From positions 1 to 64,000 of the forward strand of contig NZ_MLYR01000091.1 in assembly GCF_001866655.1 (NCBI RefSeq): a DNA stretch of 64,000 nt, written 5' to 3'. The DNA comes from Bacillus sp. MUM 116 (GTDB lineage Bacteria; Bacillota; Bacilli; Bacillales; Cytobacillaceae). This document shows, one piece after another, positions 63,083-64,000 of the stretch (the stretch's first letter is position 1; each line of letters opens with the position of its first letter). The notes under the pieces are model-generated. The model saw only the letters and a list, made by a program, of their open reading frames with translations. It did not search any database and was not told the DNA's origin. The position numbers and the translations under genes were made by a program.

Positions 63083-63193
63083 TTTGCGCTGGTTGTTAAT
63101 TTTGTTGTGGCTATTGTTGTTAGCACAATTATTAAAAGCCAGGCCTATGGCAGAAAATCGATCTATGAAAGCAATCCAAATAATATTTCGTAA
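63083..63193 (+). pseudogene. Remnant of a membrane transporter C-terminus (possibly sodium:solute symporter)
   Basis: Directly after the amidohydrolase remnant, and in another frame than either of its parts, FALVVNFVVAIVVSTIIK and SQAYGRKSIYE run to a TAA at 63191-63193. A hydrophobic span plus a basic tail just before a stop resembles the end of SSS-family symporters. A strong terminator follows, as after an intact gene. The family is a guess from the hydrophobic pattern; the remnant status is better supported. Confidence 0.4.
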
Positions 63194-63210
63194 GTTTATC
63201 CTAAAAAGTA

Positions 63211-63245
63211 AAACAGAGCTGGCACACTGTACAGCTCTGTTTTGT
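63211..63245 (+). terminator. Terminator behind the gene remnants
   Basis: AAACAGAGCTG and CAGCTCTGTTT pair over 11 bp with a 10-base loop, ending in TTTT. Probably the original terminator of the lost operon. Confidence 0.85.
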
Positions 63246-63324
63246 ATCCGGGATGTTTATCACAGAAAGCTTTTTACATACATAAGATACTTTAAAATAA
63301 TGGTTAGAACGGGAGGAATCTACA

Positions 63325-63573
63325 ATGCCTTCAGTTATTAATTTAGGAATCATGAATATAAATTCTCCCCAGCCCAATGCAGCCGTTTTTGTTGGCGAAT
63401 CCATTGTTACCGGAATGGATGGAAATCGGAAATATAATTTAGGATTTGGCGGTCTTTATGGTTTCTTTAATGTTAGTGCAGGTAATATAAGTAATATTGT
63501 TGATAGTTTTGAAGTGATTGACGGAGTAATTTTTGACCAAGATTTTAAACCAAATTTTGGCCCGAACTTATAA
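63325..63573 (+). CDS. Small GerPA/GerPF-like spore protein
   Basis: 82 residues without membrane segments, rich in Asn, Gly, Phe and Val: NSPQPNAAVFVGESIVTGMD, KYNLGFGGLYGFFN, then VIDGVIFDQDF. Pattern and length recall the GerPA/GerPF coat-associated germination proteins. GGGAGGAA precedes the ATG. Its stop overlaps the convergent gene by six bases. Assignment from general pattern. Confidence 0.55.
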   Translation: MPSVINLGIMNINSPQPNAAVFVGESIVTGMDGNRKYNLGFGGLYGFFNVSAGNISNIVDSFEVIDGVIFDQDFKPNFGPNL

Positions 63574-63804
63574 GTCGGAAGGATTCTTTTTCATCTGGTC
63601 AGGCTCATAGTTTGTTAAGGAAGAACTCGTTTGATCAAATGTGTTTCCGTCTCCATGGATGTTTCCTAATCCCTGGCTATGTTTTTTTGTGTTTTTAAAG
63701 TCCTCGATAAAATTGTTTCCAATGCTAAAACAGGAAGCACCTTCAATGGTACCAATTTTAATGGTGCCAATATGAAAGGTTGGCGATAAAATTGGAGCAG
63801 ACAC
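63568..63804 (-). CDS. Small GerP-like spore protein
   Basis: 78 residues: FHIGTIKIGTIEGASCFSIGNN and KKHSQGLGNIHGDGN follow the GerP-type layout of a short beta-rich core and Gly/Asn-rich tail. GTG 63804 lies eight bases after GGAGGGGG. It follows the next gene (upstream on this strand) by three bases, so both are in one operon. Confidence 0.55.
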   Translation of the reverse strand: MSAPILSPTFHIGTIKIGTIEGASCFSIGNNFIEDFKNTKKHSQGLGNIHGDGNTFDQTSSSLTNYEPDQMKKNPSDL

Positions 63805-63807
63805 GAA

Positions 63808-64000
63808 TTAATCCCCCTCCCAATTTTCCTTATTTTTAACCCAGTAATTCTCAATCACTTTATTCTTGTCTCCGGAAAATGCACCAACCGCTTCATTTTG
63901 TACACTTTCATAACGGAATTGTTTAAGTGTATTTTTTTTGCCCAGGAAAATACCCGAAACCTTTTTCATGCTATTGATCGATATATTCTCTAAATGAAGA
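63808..64000 (-). CDS. C-terminal part of an unidentified protein, probably of the same spore operon (partial)
   Basis: An open frame enters at the right edge and ends at the TAA 63808-63810. The visible 63 residues (ENISINSMKKVSGIFLGKK, then KQFRYESVQNEAVGAFSG) are soluble and resemble GerPE-like proteins only loosely. An internal ATG at 63969-63967 has no ribosome binding site, so the start lies beyond the window. Confidence 0.5.
   Translation of the reverse strand, partial: LHLENISINSMKKVSGIFLGKKNTLKQFRYESVQNEAVGAFSGDKNKVIENYWVKNKENWEGD

Noticed and set aside
62937-63341. 134-codon plus-strand frame as an intact gene
   Set aside because: Its ATG lies inside the ribosome binding region of another start, the middle matches an amidohydrolase fragment only, and the rest is a frame-shifted transporter-like tail; it is a composite of remnants.

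Overview
The window is AT-rich, low-GC Gram-positive DNA from a spore-forming Bacillaceae (Bacillus/Neobacillus-like). Evidence: strong AGGAGG-type ribosome binding sites, many TTG/GTG starts, a class IV (PhaR/PhaC) polyhydroxybutyrate cluster, yng-type leucine genes, CcpA and FadR-like operators, and small GerP-like spore proteins at the right edge. No rRNA, tRNA, CRISPR array or intact transposase gene was seen.

Layout. 0-8.5 kb: a leucine/isovalerate degradation operon (acyl-CoA synthetase, split methylcrotonyl-CoA carboxylase, methylglutaconyl-CoA hydratase, HMG-CoA lyase) that ends with the two subunits of 3-oxoacid CoA-transferase. 8.6-15.2 kb: acetoacetyl-CoA thiolase, an SDR, and the PHB cluster phaP-phaQ / phaR-phaB-phaC. 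15.5-22.3 kb: Lrp-type regulator, phenylalanine dehydrogenase, a 2-oxoacid dehydrogenase E1alpha-E1beta-E2 operon and an amino-acid permease. 22.4-29.1 kb: YhgE/Pip membrane protein, M20 peptidase, YkcB/YkcC-like glycosyltransferase pair. 29.3-43.2 kb: phenylacetate (paa) catabolon with PaaI, PaaK, PaaABCD, hydratases, aldehyde dehydrogenase, PaaH, PaaJ and PaaX, then a nitronate monooxygenase-like protein and a thioesterase. 43.3-50.5 kb: urease operon ureABCEFGD, a UreH nickel permease and a urea transporter. 50.7-53.8 kb: pseudouridine catabolism (psuG, HTH-psuK) with a BMP nucleoside lipoprotein. 54-59.7 kb: HemD-like protein, a CitA/DctS-type two-component system, a CitMHS transporter and an AEC transporter. 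59.8-64 kb: aldo/keto reductase, DUF2062 protein, D-2-hydroxyacid dehydrogenase, gene remnants and GerP-like genes.

How the parts fit. Leucine would end as acetyl-CoA plus acetoacetate; the CoA-transferase turns acetoacetate into acetoacetyl-CoA, which the thiolase can cleave or PhaB/PhaC can polymerise. The phenylalanine dehydrogenase makes phenylpyruvate. I infer that the adjacent E1/E2 complex may convert this to phenylacetyl-CoA, which enters the paa pathway 8 kb away and ends as acetyl-CoA and succinyl-CoA. The left 43 kb then reads as one block for turning amino acids into CoA thioesters and storage polymer.

Least ordinary observations: phaC has no usual start codon and appears to begin at ATT; the citS-like kinase appears to begin at CTG behind a ribosome binding site lying in a hairpin; a 168-bp MITE-like element lies at 49.1 kb, with the end of a second copy at the first bases of the window; and collapsed remnants of an amidohydrolase and probably a symporter lie at 63 kb.
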